From Alteromonas salexigens (GTDB lineage: Bacteria > Pseudomonadota > Gammaproteobacteria > Enterobacterales > Alteromonadaceae): 64,000 nt of DNA. The DNA is taken from the NCBI RefSeq assembly GCF_025628895.1, contig NZ_JAOTJC010000006.1:545960-609959 (forward strand), read 5' to 3'. The notes under the pieces were generated by a model. It saw only the letters and a program-made list of their open reading frames with translations, was not told the DNA's origin and made no database searches. How positions within the stretch are numbered: position 1 is the stretch's first letter; each line of letters begins with the position of its first letter. The position numbers were made by a program, and so were the translations under genes. Shown in pieces: positions 36,991 through 46,632 of this stretch.

Positions 36991-38451
36991 TTATTCGTCG
37001 CGAATAACTGCCAGTAGTTCCGCGGTTTTTTCTTCCATTAACGGAATATCACCACGGGACTCTACGTTGAGGCGAATAACAGGCTCGGTATTAGATTTAC
37101 GTAAATTAAACCGCCAGTTGCCAAATTCCAGGCCCACTCCGTCGGTTTCATCGATAACGGCCGCATCACCCTGGTATTTATCCAATACCCGCTGAAGGGC
37201 AGCATCGGCATCTTTCAGCTTGCTGTTAATTTCACCAGAGGAAGGATATGCCGCGATACGCTCTTTCACCATCGACGCCAGCGATTGCTGCTTGGTACAC
37301 ACCAGTTCAGCAATAAGCAGCCAGGGGATCATGCCTGAGTCACAATAAGCAAAGTCGCGGAAGTAATGGTGAGCACTCATTTCACCACCATACACTGCAT
37401 CTTCCTTACGCATTCTTTCTTTAATGAAAGCATGCCCTGTTTTTGACTTAATAGGCTGACCACCCGCCTCTTCTACAATCGCTTCCGTATTCCAGTAAAC
37501 CCGTGGGTCATAAATGACTTTAGCGCCACGCTCTTTATCCAGGAAGGCTTCAGCCAATAAACCGACGATGTAATAACCCTCAATAAAGTTACCTTCAGCG
37601 TCAAACAGGAAGCACCGGTCGAAGTCACCGTCCCAGGCAATACCAAAATCGGCGCCCTGCTCAATCACCGCGTTAGCTGTATCAGCGCGGTTTTCAGGCA
37701 ACAACGGATTCGGGATACCATTAGGAAACTTACCGTCTGCCTCATGGTGCACTTTGATAAAGGAAACCGGCACCTGCTGCTTTATAAACGCCTGTTCGAT
37801 GGCGTCCAAAGCATTACCCGCGGCGCCATTGCCTGCGTTTACTACAATTTTGAGCGGGGTAAAGTTGGCAGGTTCTATATAGGTCAGTAAGTGATCGACA
37901 TACGCATCCATACAGCTGGTTTGCTGATAGTGCCCGGATGCTTCCAGACGTGCGCGCTGGATATGGGCGTGACCGTTAAAAAACGCCTCTGCGTCAATTG
38001 CTTGTCCGCCGGTATAAGCTGTCAGAGCGCTACGAACGTCATCATCGTCCAGTGCTTCTGCTCGTTCTTTAATGGCGTTCAGACCGGTGTCACCACTGAT
38101 AGGCACTGACCCGGCTTTTACCAGTTTCATACCGTTATAATCGATGGGGTTATGACTGGCAGTGACTTCAATACCGCCATCCACCCCAAGGTGGGAAGTC
38201 GCAAAGTAAATTTCTTCAGTGCCTGCCATACCAATATCCGTCACGGTCGCGCCGCCGTCAATCAGCCCTGCAGTCAGTGCCAGTTTTAGCGGTTCCGAAG
38301 TAAGACGCACATCGCCACCTACAACCACCGTCTTGGCATTCAGTTCCCGGGCAAATGCAAACCCGATGCGGTATGCAACCTCTTCATTCAGTTGGCTATT
38401 GAGCTCGCCCCGAATATCGTAGGCTTTAAAACAGGTAATGGGTTGTCCCAT
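36991..38451 (-). CDS. manB: Phosphomannomutase (CpsG/ManB type)
   Basis: Interconverts mannose-6-phosphate and mannose-1-phosphate. The 486 residues carry all alpha-D-phosphohexomutase landmarks: [34 protein letters not shown] with the phosphoserine; metal loop [13 protein letters not shown] (DGDxDR-like); sugar loop [19 protein letters not shown]; and phosphate loop [15 protein letters not shown]. It lies 24 bp downstream of manC in the same direction. Together they make GDP-mannose for surface polysaccharides. The gene could also act as a phosphoglucomutase, but the sequence is closest to CpsG. Confidence 0.93.
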   Translation of the reverse strand: MGQPITCFKAYDIRGELNSQLNEEVAYRIGFAFARELNAKTVVVGGDVRLTSEPLKLALTAGLIDGGATVTDIGMAGTEEIYFATSHLGVDGGIEVTASHNPIDYNGMKLVKAGSVPISGDTGLNAIKERAEALDDDDVRSALTAYTGGQAIDAEAFFNGHAHIQRARLEASGHYQQTSCMDAYVDHLLTYIEPANFTPLKIVVNAGNGAAGNALDAIEQAFIKQQVPVSFIKVHHEADGKFPNGIPNPLLPENRADTANAVIEQGADFGIAWDGDFDRCFLFDAEGNFIEGYYIVGLLAEAFLDKERGAKVIYDPRVYWNTEAIVEEAGGQPIKSKTGHAFIKERMRKEDAVYGGEMSAHHYFRDFAYCDSGMIPWLLIAELVCTKQQSLASMVKERIAAYPSSGEINSKLKDADAALQRVLDKYQGDAAVIDETDGVGLEFGNWRFNLRKSNTEPVIRLNVESRGDIPLMEEKTAELLAVIRDE

Positions 38452-38475
38452 AGTTAATAAATCCTCTTTGCCTGC

Positions 38476-39885
38476 TTACTTAGCGACGCGGCCATAACGG
38501 TCTGAAAAACGCACAATGTCATCCTCGCCCAGGTATGCACCCGACTGTACCTCAATAAGCTCCAGCGGTATTTTGCCCGGATTTTCCAGCGCATGAACAT
38601 CACCGATGGGGATATACACAGATTCATTCTCTGTCAGTAGCTGCGTCTTTTCGCCAATAGTGACATTCGCAGTACCCGATACCACAATCCAGTGTTCTGC
38701 ACGGTGATGATGCATCTGCACCGATAACTTTTCGCCAGGCTTAACCGTGATCCGCTTCACCTGAAAACGATCACCGTTATCTATGGAGTCATAACTGCCC
38801 CATGGACGGAATACTTCACGGTGGAATTCAAATTCAGGGCGTTTCTCCGCCTTGAGCTTACTGACCACCTTTTTAATGTCCTGAACCTTATCTTTGTGCG
38901 CAACCATGACCGCGTCTTTGGTTTCAACCACCACCACGTCGTCAAGACCAATCACCGACACCATTCTGTCTTCGGCGTTGATGTAGCTGTTGCTTACACC
39001 CTCGAGGATGGCATCGCCTACCACTACGTTGCCTTGCTCGTCTTTGTTCTCTGCCGTTTCCCACAGTGAAGACCAGCTGCCCACATCAGACCAGCCTGCA
39101 TCTAACGGGACCATGGCCGCATGCTGGGTTTTTTCCATCACGGCGTAATCAATAGAGTCGTCCGGACAGGTAGCAAAGATATCTGCATCCACCCGGATAA
39201 AGTCCAGGTCAGTACTTTCAGAGGCAATGGCCTTCTTACAGACAGCTAAAATTTCAGGATTGAATTTTTCGAGCTCTTCCAGGTAACGGCTGGCTTTAAA
39301 CATGAACATGCCGCTGTTCCAGTAATACTTTCCTGAATCAACATACTGGCGCGCCGTGGCTTCATCTGGCTTTTCGACAAACTCTTTTACTGCAAAGCCC
39401 CCGTCCAGTTCAGCACCTGACTGGATGTAACCATAGCCCGTATGGGGCTGATCCGGAACGATACCGAACGTGACCAGATGGCCTTCTGTAGCCAGTGCTT
39501 CTGCTTTAGTTATCGCCGCATGAAATGCATCACGCTGTTTAATCAAGTGATCGGCAGCCAGCACCAGCAGTACCGGATCTTCACCATTTTGGGTAGCATG
39601 CAGTGCGGCCAGGGCTATGGCCGGGGCAGTGTTTCTGCCCACTGGTTCCAGCATGATGCCGCCATGTTTCGCATCTAACTGGCGTAGCTGTTCTGCCACT
39701 AAGAAGCGATGCGCCTCATTACAGATCAAAATCGGCTGTTCAGCACCGGTGCCATCAAGGCGGGACAGGGTTTCCTGTAACATGCTTTCATCAGATGTCA
39801 GTGATAGAAACTGTTTGGGAAGTGCTGCACGCGATTTTGGCCATAGGCGACTTCCGGTGCCGCCGGCAAGAATTACTGGTTTCAT
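38476..39885 (-). CDS. manC: Mannose-1-phosphate guanylyltransferase / mannose-6-phosphate isomerase
   Basis: Bifunctional GDP-mannose enzyme of 469 residues. Start at 39885 ([20 protein letters not shown]), with AGGA 6 nt upstream; the longer frame adds 24 residues before the nucleotide-binding motif and is unlikely. N-terminal nucleotidyltransferase domain: [38 protein letters not shown]-terminal type II isomerase cupin: [33 protein letters not shown] zone with metal-binding His, and [19 protein letters not shown]. Pairs with manB. Confidence 0.95.
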   Translation of the reverse strand: MKPVILAGGTGSRLWPKSRAALPKQFLSLTSDESMLQETLSRLDGTGAEQPILICNEAHRFLVAEQLRQLDAKHGGIMLEPVGRNTAPAIALAALHATQNGEDPVLLVLAADHLIKQRDAFHAAITKAEALATEGHLVTFGIVPDQPHTGYGYIQSGAELDGGFAVKEFVEKPDEATARQYVDSGKYYWNSGMFMFKASRYLEELEKFNPEILAVCKKAIASESTDLDFIRVDADIFATCPDDSIDYAVMEKTQHAAMVPLDAGWSDVGSWSSLWETAENKDEQGNVVVGDAILEGVSNSYINAEDRMVSVIGLDDVVVVETKDAVMVAHKDKVQDIKKVVSKLKAEKRPEFEFHREVFRPWGSYDSIDNGDRFQVKRITVKPGEKLSVQMHHHRAEHWIVVSGTANVTIGEKTQLLTENESVYIPIGDVHALENPGKIPLELIEVQSGAYLGEDDIVRFSDRYGRVAK

Positions 39886-40038
39886 TGTCAATCCTGTTTT
39901 GATAGGCAAGGGCCTTAAATTTCCTGTCAGGAATGATAGAGAACCCACTCCATTCATTCAATCTTAATAAAGACATTACAGCGGAAAAAAAACCTAACTG
40001 TGTAAATAACCAGCAACCAGCCAGGTTGGTAGCTTCCA

Positions 40039-40863
40039 CTACCCCGCCTGCCCCAGCCTACCAGCCTGAAAGTCAGCAATAGCCTCCCTGATTTCCTCGG
40101 CCGTGTTCATCACAAACGGGCCATGCTGGACTACTGGTTCCCCCAATGGCGCCCCGGCCACCACGATAGCCTTACCGGCCCCTGTTACGTGCACATCGCC
40201 CTGCCGCTCTAATATGGCTAACTCACCGGCCGCAACCGGCTTGCCCGCCACCAGCACAGTATCGTCGTAGCAATATAAGAACGCAGTATGCCCGTCAGGA
40301 ACGGGCACCGTCACATCATCGTTACTCAGGTGGAGGTCAAGAAACAGTGGCGCGACCGCCTGCGTACCTACCGGGCCCTGTGCCTCGCCAAACCACCCTG
40401 CCAGTACCCTGACCTTACCACTCGCCAGCGCGACTTCGGGCACCTGCGATGACGGGATGTCCTGGTAACCCGGCGCAGACATCTTCTGTGCCGCCGGCAG
40501 GTTGACCCATAACTGAAAGCCCTGCAAAAGGCCATCTTCTTGCTCAGGCAGCTCTTCATGCACAATCCCGCGCCCGGCATTCATCCATTGGATCCCGCCG
40601 GCCTCGATTATCCCGTCATTGCCCACGGAATCACGATGACGCATCCTTCCTGCCAGCATGTAAGTCACAGTCTGAAACCCGCGGTGTGGATGTGAAGGAA
40701 ACCCTGCCAGGTAATCCTGCGGTGTGTCTGAACCAAAAAAATCCAGCATAAGAAATGGGTCAAGTTGGCCCTGGGCCGGCTGACCAATGATGCGGGTCAG
40801 CTTCACACCCGCCCCATCCTGCGTCGCTATGCCACGAAGCGTGCGCACTGTACCTCGTTTCAT
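40039..40863 (-). CDS. Pirin-family protein
   Basis: A 274-residue bicupin. The N-terminal cupin has the pirin metal site: FPSHPHRGFQTVTYML (two His), GGIQWMNAGRGIVHEELPE (His and Glu). The C-terminal Pirin_C domain covers about residues 165-265 (APLFLDLHLSNDDVTVPVP onward). Bacterial pirins include quercetin dioxygenases and redox-linked regulators, and this one's role is not evident. It lies 4 bp downstream of the glutathione-transferase-like gene, so the two form an operon, perhaps for quinone or oxidative stress; that is inference. Confidence 0.9.
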   Translation of the reverse strand: MKRGTVRTLRGIATQDGAGVKLTRIIGQPAQGQLDPFLMLDFFGSDTPQDYLAGFPSHPHRGFQTVTYMLAGRMRHRDSVGNDGIIEAGGIQWMNAGRGIVHEELPEQEDGLLQGFQLWVNLPAAQKMSAPGYQDIPSSQVPEVALASGKVRVLAGWFGEAQGPVGTQAVAPLFLDLHLSNDDVTVPVPDGHTAFLYCYDDTVLVAGKPVAAGELAILERQGDVHVTGAGKAIVVAGAPLGEPVVQHGPFVMNTAEEIREAIADFQAGRLGQAG

Positions 40864-40867
40864 TGTA

Positions 40868-41818
40868 TTACTCCGCTACTGGCGTGGTCAGATCCTGCTC
40901 AGGTCCCACAGGCACTACCTGGGTAGGATTGATCATCGTATGACTGTAATAATAATGCCGCTTGATATGGGTGAAATTCACTGTTTCAGCCACCCCGGGA
41001 TGCTGATACAGGCGCTTCATATAATTATATAACGCCGGGTAATCGGCTATCTGTCGCCGATTGCACTTAAAGTGTCCATGATAGACCGGGTCAAAGCGAA
41101 TTAACGTTGTAAATAAGCGCCAGTCAGCTTCAGTAAGCGTGTCGCCAGCCAAATAACGCTGTTGTTGCAACCGCTCTTCCACTACGTCTAACGAACTGAA
41201 TAATGCAGTCACAGCCTCTTCGTAGGCATCCTGAGTGGTGGCAAATCCGGCTTTGTATACCCCATTGTTGATAGTGTGATAAACCATCTCGTTTACGGTA
41301 TCTATTTCCTCCCGTAACGCTGCGGGATAATAGTCATCGGTATTGCCGGTCAGTTCATTAAAGGCCGTATTGAACATCCGTATAATTTCAGAAGACTCAT
41401 TACTGACAATTTGTTTAGTCTGCTTATCCCAGAGTACGGGTACGGTCACCCGAGTGGTTACCGTCTCATCATGCAGGGTATAAATTTCACGCAGGAATTG
41501 TTTACCATACAAGGTATCTCCGGTGGCTCCGGGGAAATCCGCAAACGTCCACCCCTCGTCAAGCATGTCGGGGCAGACCACCGACACCGAGATATGTGTT
41601 TCAATCGCTTTTAATTTGCGAAAAATCAGTGCCCGGTGGGCCCAGGGACAGGCCAATGAGACATATAAATGATAACGTCCGGACTCGGGAGGAAAAGCCG
41701 CTCCCTTCTCGTTACTGATTTGGTCCCGGAAGGATGCGGATTCACGTTTGAATTTACCGCCATTGCTGTCGGTGTCGTACCATTTGTCTTGCCATTGTCC
41801 GTTAACCAATAAACCCAT
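40868..41818 (-). CDS. yqjG: Xi-class glutathione S-transferase / glutathionyl-hydroquinone reductase
   Basis: A 316-residue protein of the YqjG/ECM4 family, which reduces glutathionyl-hydroquinones. Features: the thioredoxin-fold catalytic motif SLACPWAHRALIF (CPWA, Cys about 59); VPVLWDKQTKQIVSNESSEIIRMF (cis-Pro and glutathione contact); and the C-terminal helical domain with LAGDTLTEADWRLFTTLIRFD and DPVYHGHFKCN typical of the class. Co-transcribed with the pirin gene 4 bp downstream. Confidence 0.92.
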   Translation of the reverse strand: MGLLVNGQWQDKWYDTDSNGGKFKRESASFRDQISNEKGAAFPPESGRYHLYVSLACPWAHRALIFRKLKAIETHISVSVVCPDMLDEGWTFADFPGATGDTLYGKQFLREIYTLHDETVTTRVTVPVLWDKQTKQIVSNESSEIIRMFNTAFNELTGNTDDYYPAALREEIDTVNEMVYHTINNGVYKAGFATTQDAYEEAVTALFSSLDVVEERLQQQRYLAGDTLTEADWRLFTTLIRFDPVYHGHFKCNRRQIADYPALYNYMKRLYQHPGVAETVNFTHIKRHYYYSHTMINPTQVVPVGPEQDLTTPVAE

Positions 41819-41928
41819 TTGTTACGCCTCCTGTGTGGTCAGGGGTGCTATTTCAGCACATACCGGTACAAACGTATGCCAGTAACATTTGGATTGACTG
41901 TTCTACTCCTTCGAACGATGCCATCACA

Positions 41929-43134
41929 TTAGAGTGTGTCGGCACGCTCAAGGATTGCCCGGGCAATCGGCATTGCACTGGTTGCAGCGGGTGATGGGGC
42001 ATTTCCTACGTGCAGTGTGCGGGCAGACGCAGTGAACAGGAAATCGCTTACCAGACTACCGTCTGTACGCACCGCCTGAGCCCGGATCCCTGGGCGGAAA
42101 GGGGCAAAATCATGCTCGGTGACAGCCGGACAATAGCGTTGGATAAGCGATGCATAGTATCTTTTACTGGCACTGCTGCGTAACTCCGACATGACGCTGC
42201 GCCGATACCGCCAGAGCAACTTCCATAGGCCTGCGTACCCAGCCATATCGAGGACATCTTTTACAGACGTGTCTTTCCAGCTATAGGCTTCACGGCCGGT
42301 GGCCAAGACCGCATTAGGGCCTACGGTAGTAAAACCGCCAACCATTTTTGTCAGGTGTACCCCCAGAAACGGCATTGCCGGGTCTGGCACCGGATAGATT
42401 AATCGTTGGGTGATTTGGTCAAACCGGGTATGCAGGCGGTAATATTCGCCCTTAAAAGGCATGATCTGAAAGTCACACGGCAAGCCCTGCATCCGTATCA
42501 AAGCGTCGGCGTGCACGCCCGCGCAGCAGATAAGCTGTTGCCCGGTTACCCGGGTGCTTTCTCCGTAATGCTGTAGGGTCACCACCACCTGCTTATCCTG
42601 TTCATCGATACCGGTAACTTCGCTCCCCGTACAGAGCTCAAGTTGGACTTTTTCCTTCGCTTTAGCCAGCATGCACCGGGCTATGGTCTGATAATCGGTA
42701 ATCCCTGAATGCCGGACAAACACCGCCTCTACGCCACGGATGTGGGGTTCCATCTGGGTGATTTTTCGGGCCGTCACCATTTCAGGTTGCAAATCGTTCT
42801 GTTCACACCGGTCATAAAGCGTCGCCAGTCTCTCACGCTCATCCTCGGAGGTGGCAACAATCAGCTTTCCACACTGTTCGGCGGGTAAATCATTGTCCTG
42901 ACAAAATGCGAAGGTGTCCTCCAACCCCTGCCTGCAATACCGGGCTTTGAGCGAGCCCGGAGGATAATATACACCTGCATGGATCACCCCGGAGTTCCGC
43001 CCGCTCTGGTGGCTGCTTATTTGATCAGACTTGTCGATCAGGGCAATTTTCCGACCGGGATGGCGAGTCGCATATTCATTGGCCACCGCTGTGCCGATAA
43101 TGCCTGCCCCCACTATAATCAAATCATAATGCAT
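41929..43134 (-). CDS. lhgO: L-2-hydroxyglutarate oxidase/dehydrogenase
   Basis: FAD-dependent oxidoreductase returning L-2-hydroxyglutarate to 2-oxoglutarate. Start at 43134 (MHYDLIIVGAGIIGTAVANE); a GTG 21 bp upstream would add seven residues. The 401 residues include the GxGxxG dinucleotide motif at residues 9-14, ISSHQSGRNSGVIHAGVYYPPGS, the conserved DAO-family loop (kept here as two pieces: SSHQSGRNSGV and HAGVYYPPGS), LICCAGVHAD, and the C-terminal FAD motif FLFTASARTLHVGNAPSPAAT. Divergent from tcdA. Probably membrane-associated, feeding electrons to quinone as in E. coli. Confidence 0.92.
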   Translation of the reverse strand: MHYDLIIVGAGIIGTAVANEYATRHPGRKIALIDKSDQISSHQSGRNSGVIHAGVYYPPGSLKARYCRQGLEDTFAFCQDNDLPAEQCGKLIVATSEDERERLATLYDRCEQNDLQPEMVTARKITQMEPHIRGVEAVFVRHSGITDYQTIARCMLAKAKEKVQLELCTGSEVTGIDEQDKQVVVTLQHYGESTRVTGQQLICCAGVHADALIRMQGLPCDFQIMPFKGEYYRLHTRFDQITQRLIYPVPDPAMPFLGVHLTKMVGGFTTVGPNAVLATGREAYSWKDTSVKDVLDMAGYAGLWKLLWRYRRSVMSELRSSASKRYYASLIQRYCPAVTEHDFAPFRPGIRAQAVRTDGSLVSDFLFTASARTLHVGNAPSPAATSAMPIARAILERADTL

Positions 43135-43249
43135 AATGCCCTTGTTCCTGCCCACAGCGCTATCGCGCTTGAAAATTACTGGTAGTCTGCCATTATGCGC
43201 GCGTTTAAAACAGTCTGATCAGGCTCAGACAACAAGGTGTGTAAATAAT

Positions 43250-44032
43250 ATGAGTTCACAACAACAGGCACGGTTTGGTGGCATCGCCCGGCTTTACGGC
43301 GCTGAGGGCGCCAGCGCGCTGGCAAATAGCCATATTTGTGTGGCAGGGATCGGAGGCGTGGGGACCTGGACTGCCGAGGCGCTGGCCCGCTCCGGGGTGG
43401 GAACCATCACGCTGATTGACTTAGATGATGTCTGCATTACCAACATCAATCGCCAGATCCATGCCATGACCGAGACTGTAGGGACTGCGAAAGTTGAGGT
43501 CATGAGCCAACGAATTCACAGTATTAACCCTGAGTGCAATGTAAATGCGATCGAAGATTTTGTTACTGAGGACACTGTTACCGAATATCTGACGCCTGAT
43601 ATAGATATTGTTATAGACGCCACTGACAGTATTCGTGCTAAGGCCGCGATGATCGCGCATTGCAAACGTCAGAAAACCCCCATTATTACGGTAGGGGGCG
43701 CAGGCGGCCAAATCGATCCGACACAGGTGACCCGGGGTGATCTGGCCAAAACCACTCAGGATCCGCTGGCAGCCAAGTTGCGCAGCGAATTACGCCGTCG
43801 CTACAACTTCAGTAAAAATCCTAAGCGACGGTTCGGGGTAGAATGTATTTATTCTACTGAGCAATTGCGCTATCCCCAACCCGACGGCAGTGTGTGTTTC
43901 GCAAAATCCGCCATGGAAGATGGCACCCGGCTTGACTGTGCCGGCGGTTTTGGTGCGGTCGTTACCGTCACTGCCACCTTTGGCATGTTCGCGGCGGCAA
44001 GTGCAATCAACCGTATCACCGGGCAAAAATAG
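43250..44032 (+). CDS. tcdA: tRNA threonylcarbamoyladenosine dehydratase
   Basis: E1-like enzyme that cyclises t6A37 of tRNAs to ct6A with ATP. Start at 43250 (MSSQQQARFGGIARLYG); the longer frame reads through the promoter. The 260 residues show RFGGIARLYG, the nucleotide loop GIGGVGTWTAEALARSGVG, IDLDDVCITNINRQIHA, VIDATDSIRAK and the late PKRRFGVECIYSTE and MEDGTRLDCAGGFG segments, all typical of CsdL/TcdA. Stands alone, divergent from lhgO. Confidence 0.94.
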   Translation: MSSQQQARFGGIARLYGAEGASALANSHICVAGIGGVGTWTAEALARSGVGTITLIDLDDVCITNINRQIHAMTETVGTAKVEVMSQRIHSINPECNVNAIEDFVTEDTVTEYLTPDIDIVIDATDSIRAKAAMIAHCKRQKTPIITVGGAGGQIDPTQVTRGDLAKTTQDPLAAKLRSELRRRYNFSKNPKRRFGVECIYSTEQLRYPQPDGSVCFAKSAMEDGTRLDCAGGFGAVVTVTATFGMFAAASAINRITGQK

Positions 44033-44082
44033 ACATCGCCACCTAACTCGCGCACAATAATCCAAATTTACAGGAGAGCATG

Positions 44083-44490
44083 ATGGAACAACAAGAACTA
44101 GAAAAACTCATGGCTGATTGCGCAAATGATGCCGTCGCCACTGCCCGTGACGAATTTGAGCTGGAACTGGACTTTTCTGCCAACAGTATAGCGACTGTCG
44201 ATGATATTTTGTTAGGGTTTGTCGACAAATATCACGATAAAGCGCTGGAAGATGACGCCGTTTTCACGCTCTGTAATGTGTTTGGTGCTTATGTAGGGGA
44301 AACGTTTAAACGCCATGTCGGGGGCACCTGGCGCTACGACCAGTCCACTCCGTCAGCGCCTTATATACTGTTGGTGCTGGGCGAACGCTCCTACGCGTTT
44401 GCGGGTATTTGCTATGAGCGTCTGGTTAACGATAGTCAGGTCAGCGTTCAGTCTTATTTCGATCAGGCGTTGTCGCACCACGTGCAGTAA
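44083..44490 (+). CDS. Conserved-looking hypothetical protein
   Basis: A 135-residue acidic soluble protein (MEQQELEKLMADCANDAV; the preceding ATG at 44080 is only 3 nt from AGGAG, the one at 44083 is 6 nt, so the latter is favoured). An N-terminal helical half is followed by YVGETFKRHVGGTWRYD and PYILLVLGERSYAFAGICYERL, a pattern seen in DUF3806-like proteins, but I am not certain. No signal peptide or membrane helix. It begins about 50 bp after tcdA and could share its transcript. Function unknown. Confidence 0.75.
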   Translation: MEQQELEKLMADCANDAVATARDEFELELDFSANSIATVDDILLGFVDKYHDKALEDDAVFTLCNVFGAYVGETFKRHVGGTWRYDQSTPSAPYILLVLGERSYAFAGICYERLVNDSQVSVQSYFDQALSHHVQ

Positions 44491-44509
44491 GCATGGCGTC
44501 CCGGTCCAG

Positions 44510-44989
44510 TTAATTGGGTAAACGCCAGTCTGACACCATCCAGCGTAAATGCCGGCTTTTTAACAGTGCATAACATGCACAAAGACTGGCCAGCATGCGC
44601 GCTGCCACCACAGGCTGAAACTGCCAGAACTGCGCCATCAATGGCCACACCTGTAAACTTACCTGCGCGAGCAGGCTCATCGTAACCAGTGGCAAAATGA
44701 AATGGCTCCAGCGAAATCGTTGTTGTTGCCATTGCTTCTCACGTCGCGAAATCATCACTAATGCCACTAATGCAGGCGCGCCGCTCGCCAGCGATAAGCC
44801 CAGCGTAAGCCTGGAGGGATAGAATAGCGCCAGTAAGAAGGTGGTCTGCTCCCTTATTGCCAGTGCAAACACCAGAATTATCCAGTCTGCCAGACAAATC
44901 AGAAATACCAGATTCAGCCACATTGGTGGCTTTATCCGGCCTGCTTCATCGTAGCAGTGCAAGGGGAGTTTGAGGCGGTCTGATTTCAT
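44510..44989 (-). CDS. DUF2919-family inner-membrane protein (YfeZ-like)
   Basis: A 159-residue protein with the family opening YDEAGRIKPPMWLNLVFLICLA in two pieces (YDEAGRIKPPMWL, then the first helix) and about four membrane helices (residues about 24-44, 55-80, 94-118 and 122-143). The C-terminus is short and polar. Function unknown across the family. Convergent with the hypothetical gene at 44083 and divergent from rimO. Confidence 0.82.
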   Translation of the reverse strand: MKSDRLKLPLHCYDEAGRIKPPMWLNLVFLICLADWIILVFALAIREQTTFLLALFYPSRLTLGLSLASGAPALVALVMISRREKQWQQQRFRWSHFILPLVTMSLLAQVSLQVWPLMAQFWQFQPVVAARMLASLCACYALLKSRHLRWMVSDWRLPN

Positions 44990-45093
44990 CGCGCAAATCT
45001 ACCAGATTTACTCTGTGAATTCGATATGCCCATGCCCCTTAATGTCACTTAGTGTTTATAGCGAAGGTTATCCCACCGCCCACAGAAAAAGCC

Positions 45094-45122
45094 CTGACCT
45101 TATACTGCGAATTCGGTATACT
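45094..45122 (+). promoter_or_regulatory. rimO promoter
   Basis: CTGACC (45094-45099), exact 17-bp spacer, TATACT (45117-45122), 41 bp before the ATG. The -10 overlaps an inverted repeat TGCGAA-N10-TTCGCA (45106-45127) that could be an operator. Confidence 0.5.
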
Positions 45123-45163
45123 TCGCATCCATTTTTACCCTATGTCTTACAGGCTTTGTACGT

Positions 45164-46582
45164 ATGACCGTAAAAACCTTTTCACCTAACGCCACCACCA
45201 CGCTGGAAACGCCGGTAAAAACACTGGAGGCACAGCGCGCACCGGTGAGCACCGGCAACGGCAACCGCATTGGCTTCGTTAGTCTGGGTTGCCCAAAAAA
45301 CCTGGTTGACTCAGAACGGATCCTTACCCAGCTGCGCACCGAAGGTTACGACGTTGTCCCCACCTACGATGACGCCGATCTCGTAATCGTCAATACCTGC
45401 GGCTTTATCGATTCTGCGGTACAGGAGTCACTGGATACCATCGGGGAAGCGCTTCAGGAAAACGGTAAAGTAATAGTGACAGGGTGTCTTGGGGTTAAGG
45501 AAGATGAAATCCGTGAGGTTCACCCCAATGTGCTGGCGATAACCGGCCCCCACGCTTATGAAACAGTGGTGGAACAGGTGCATACCCACATGCCTGCGCC
45601 CCAGTATAATCCCTTTGAAAACCTGGTTCCGGACCATGGGGTCAAATTAACGCCCCGTCATTATGCGTACCTGAAAATATCCGAAGGCTGCAATCACCGC
45701 TGTACGTTCTGCATCATTCCCTCAATGCGGGGCGACTTAGTCAGCCGGCCGGTAGGCTCGGTACTCGATGAAGCTAAGCGGCTGAAGGCGGCAGGCGTCA
45801 ATGAACTGTTGGTTATTTCTCAGGATACCAGCGCGTACGGCGTGGATGTTAAACACCGCACCGGCTTCTGGAACGGTATGCCGGTAAAAACCCACATGCA
45901 ACAACTGTCAGAGCAGCTGGGTACCCTCGATATGTGGGTGAGACTTCATTATGTTTACCCCTACCCCCATGTGGATGAACTCATTGAGCTGATGAATGCA
46001 GGCCGGATCCTCCCCTACCTGGATATTCCGCTGCAACATGCGAACAAGCGCATTCTCCGGCTAATGAAACGTCCGGGCAGCGCCGAGCGCACGCTGGAGC
46101 GGATTAAAAAGTGGCGGCAACAGTGTCCTGAACTGATCCTGCGTTCAACCTTCATTGTCGGCTTCCCGGGTGAGACAGAAGACGAGTTCGAAGAGTTGCT
46201 CACATTCCTCAGAGAGGCGCAGCTAGACCGGGTGGGTTGCTTTATGTATTCCCCGGTGGAAGGTGCGACAGCCAATAATTTACCTGATCCAGTCCCGGAG
46301 GCGGTGAAGCAGGAACGTTTAGCGCGCTTCATGGAAGTTCAGGGCGAAATCAGTGCGGCCAGATTGCAGGCCCGTATCGGCAAAGAATATCAGGTTGTGA
46401 TCGACCAGGTAGACAGCGAAGGCGCAGTAGGCCGCTCTTATGCAGAAGCCCCTGAAGTCGATGGGGTAATCCATCTCAACGGTGTATACGACGTGAAACC
46501 GGGTGAACGGGTCTGGGCCGAAATAATTCATGCCGATGAGCATGATTTGTGGGCCGTGTTATCTGAAGATCAGGACGATTGA
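45164..46582 (+). CDS. rimO: Ribosomal protein S12 methylthiotransferase
   Basis: Radical-SAM enzyme that methylthiolates Asp89 of ribosomal protein S12. It has 472 residues, about 30 more than E. coli because of a low-complexity Thr/Pro-rich N-terminal extension (about residues 1-34). The first [4Fe-4S] cluster is held by Cys in [21 protein letters not shown] and TGCLGV; the radical-SAM cluster by [18 protein letters not shown]-terminal TRAM domain follows ([20 protein letters not shown] onward). An internal start after the extension is possible, but position 45164 fits the upstream promoter. Confidence 0.95.
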   Translation: MTVKTFSPNATTTLETPVKTLEAQRAPVSTGNGNRIGFVSLGCPKNLVDSERILTQLRTEGYDVVPTYDDADLVIVNTCGFIDSAVQESLDTIGEALQENGKVIVTGCLGVKEDEIREVHPNVLAITGPHAYETVVEQVHTHMPAPQYNPFENLVPDHGVKLTPRHYAYLKISEGCNHRCTFCIIPSMRGDLVSRPVGSVLDEAKRLKAAGVNELLVISQDTSAYGVDVKHRTGFWNGMPVKTHMQQLSEQLGTLDMWVRLHYVYPYPHVDELIELMNAGRILPYLDIPLQHANKRILRLMKRPGSAERTLERIKKWRQQCPELILRSTFIVGFPGETEDEFEELLTFLREAQLDRVGCFMYSPVEGATANNLPDPVPEAVKQERLARFMEVQGEISAARLQARIGKEYQVVIDQVDSEGAVGRSYAEAPEVDGVIHLNGVYDVKPGERVWAEIIHADEHDLWAVLSEDQDD

Positions 46583-46598
46583 TACGCAAGCTACACTA

Positions 46599-46619
46599 TG
46601 GGCGTCGTTAAGACGCCCA
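46599..46619. terminator. Hairpin between rimO and the kelch gene
   Basis: TGGGCGTC-GTTAA-GACGCCCA, a perfect 8-bp GC-rich stem 17 bp after the rimO stop and 14 bp before the convergent gene's stop. There is no T run on either side, so it may be a weak or factor-assisted terminator. Confidence 0.45.
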
Positions 46620-46632
46620 CTGCTGACACTGC

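Noticed and set aside
39791-40039. Minus-strand open frame (82 codons) between manC and pirin genes
   Set aside because: Overlaps the start of manC out of frame and has no family similarity I can see; the 153-bp gap looks non-coding.
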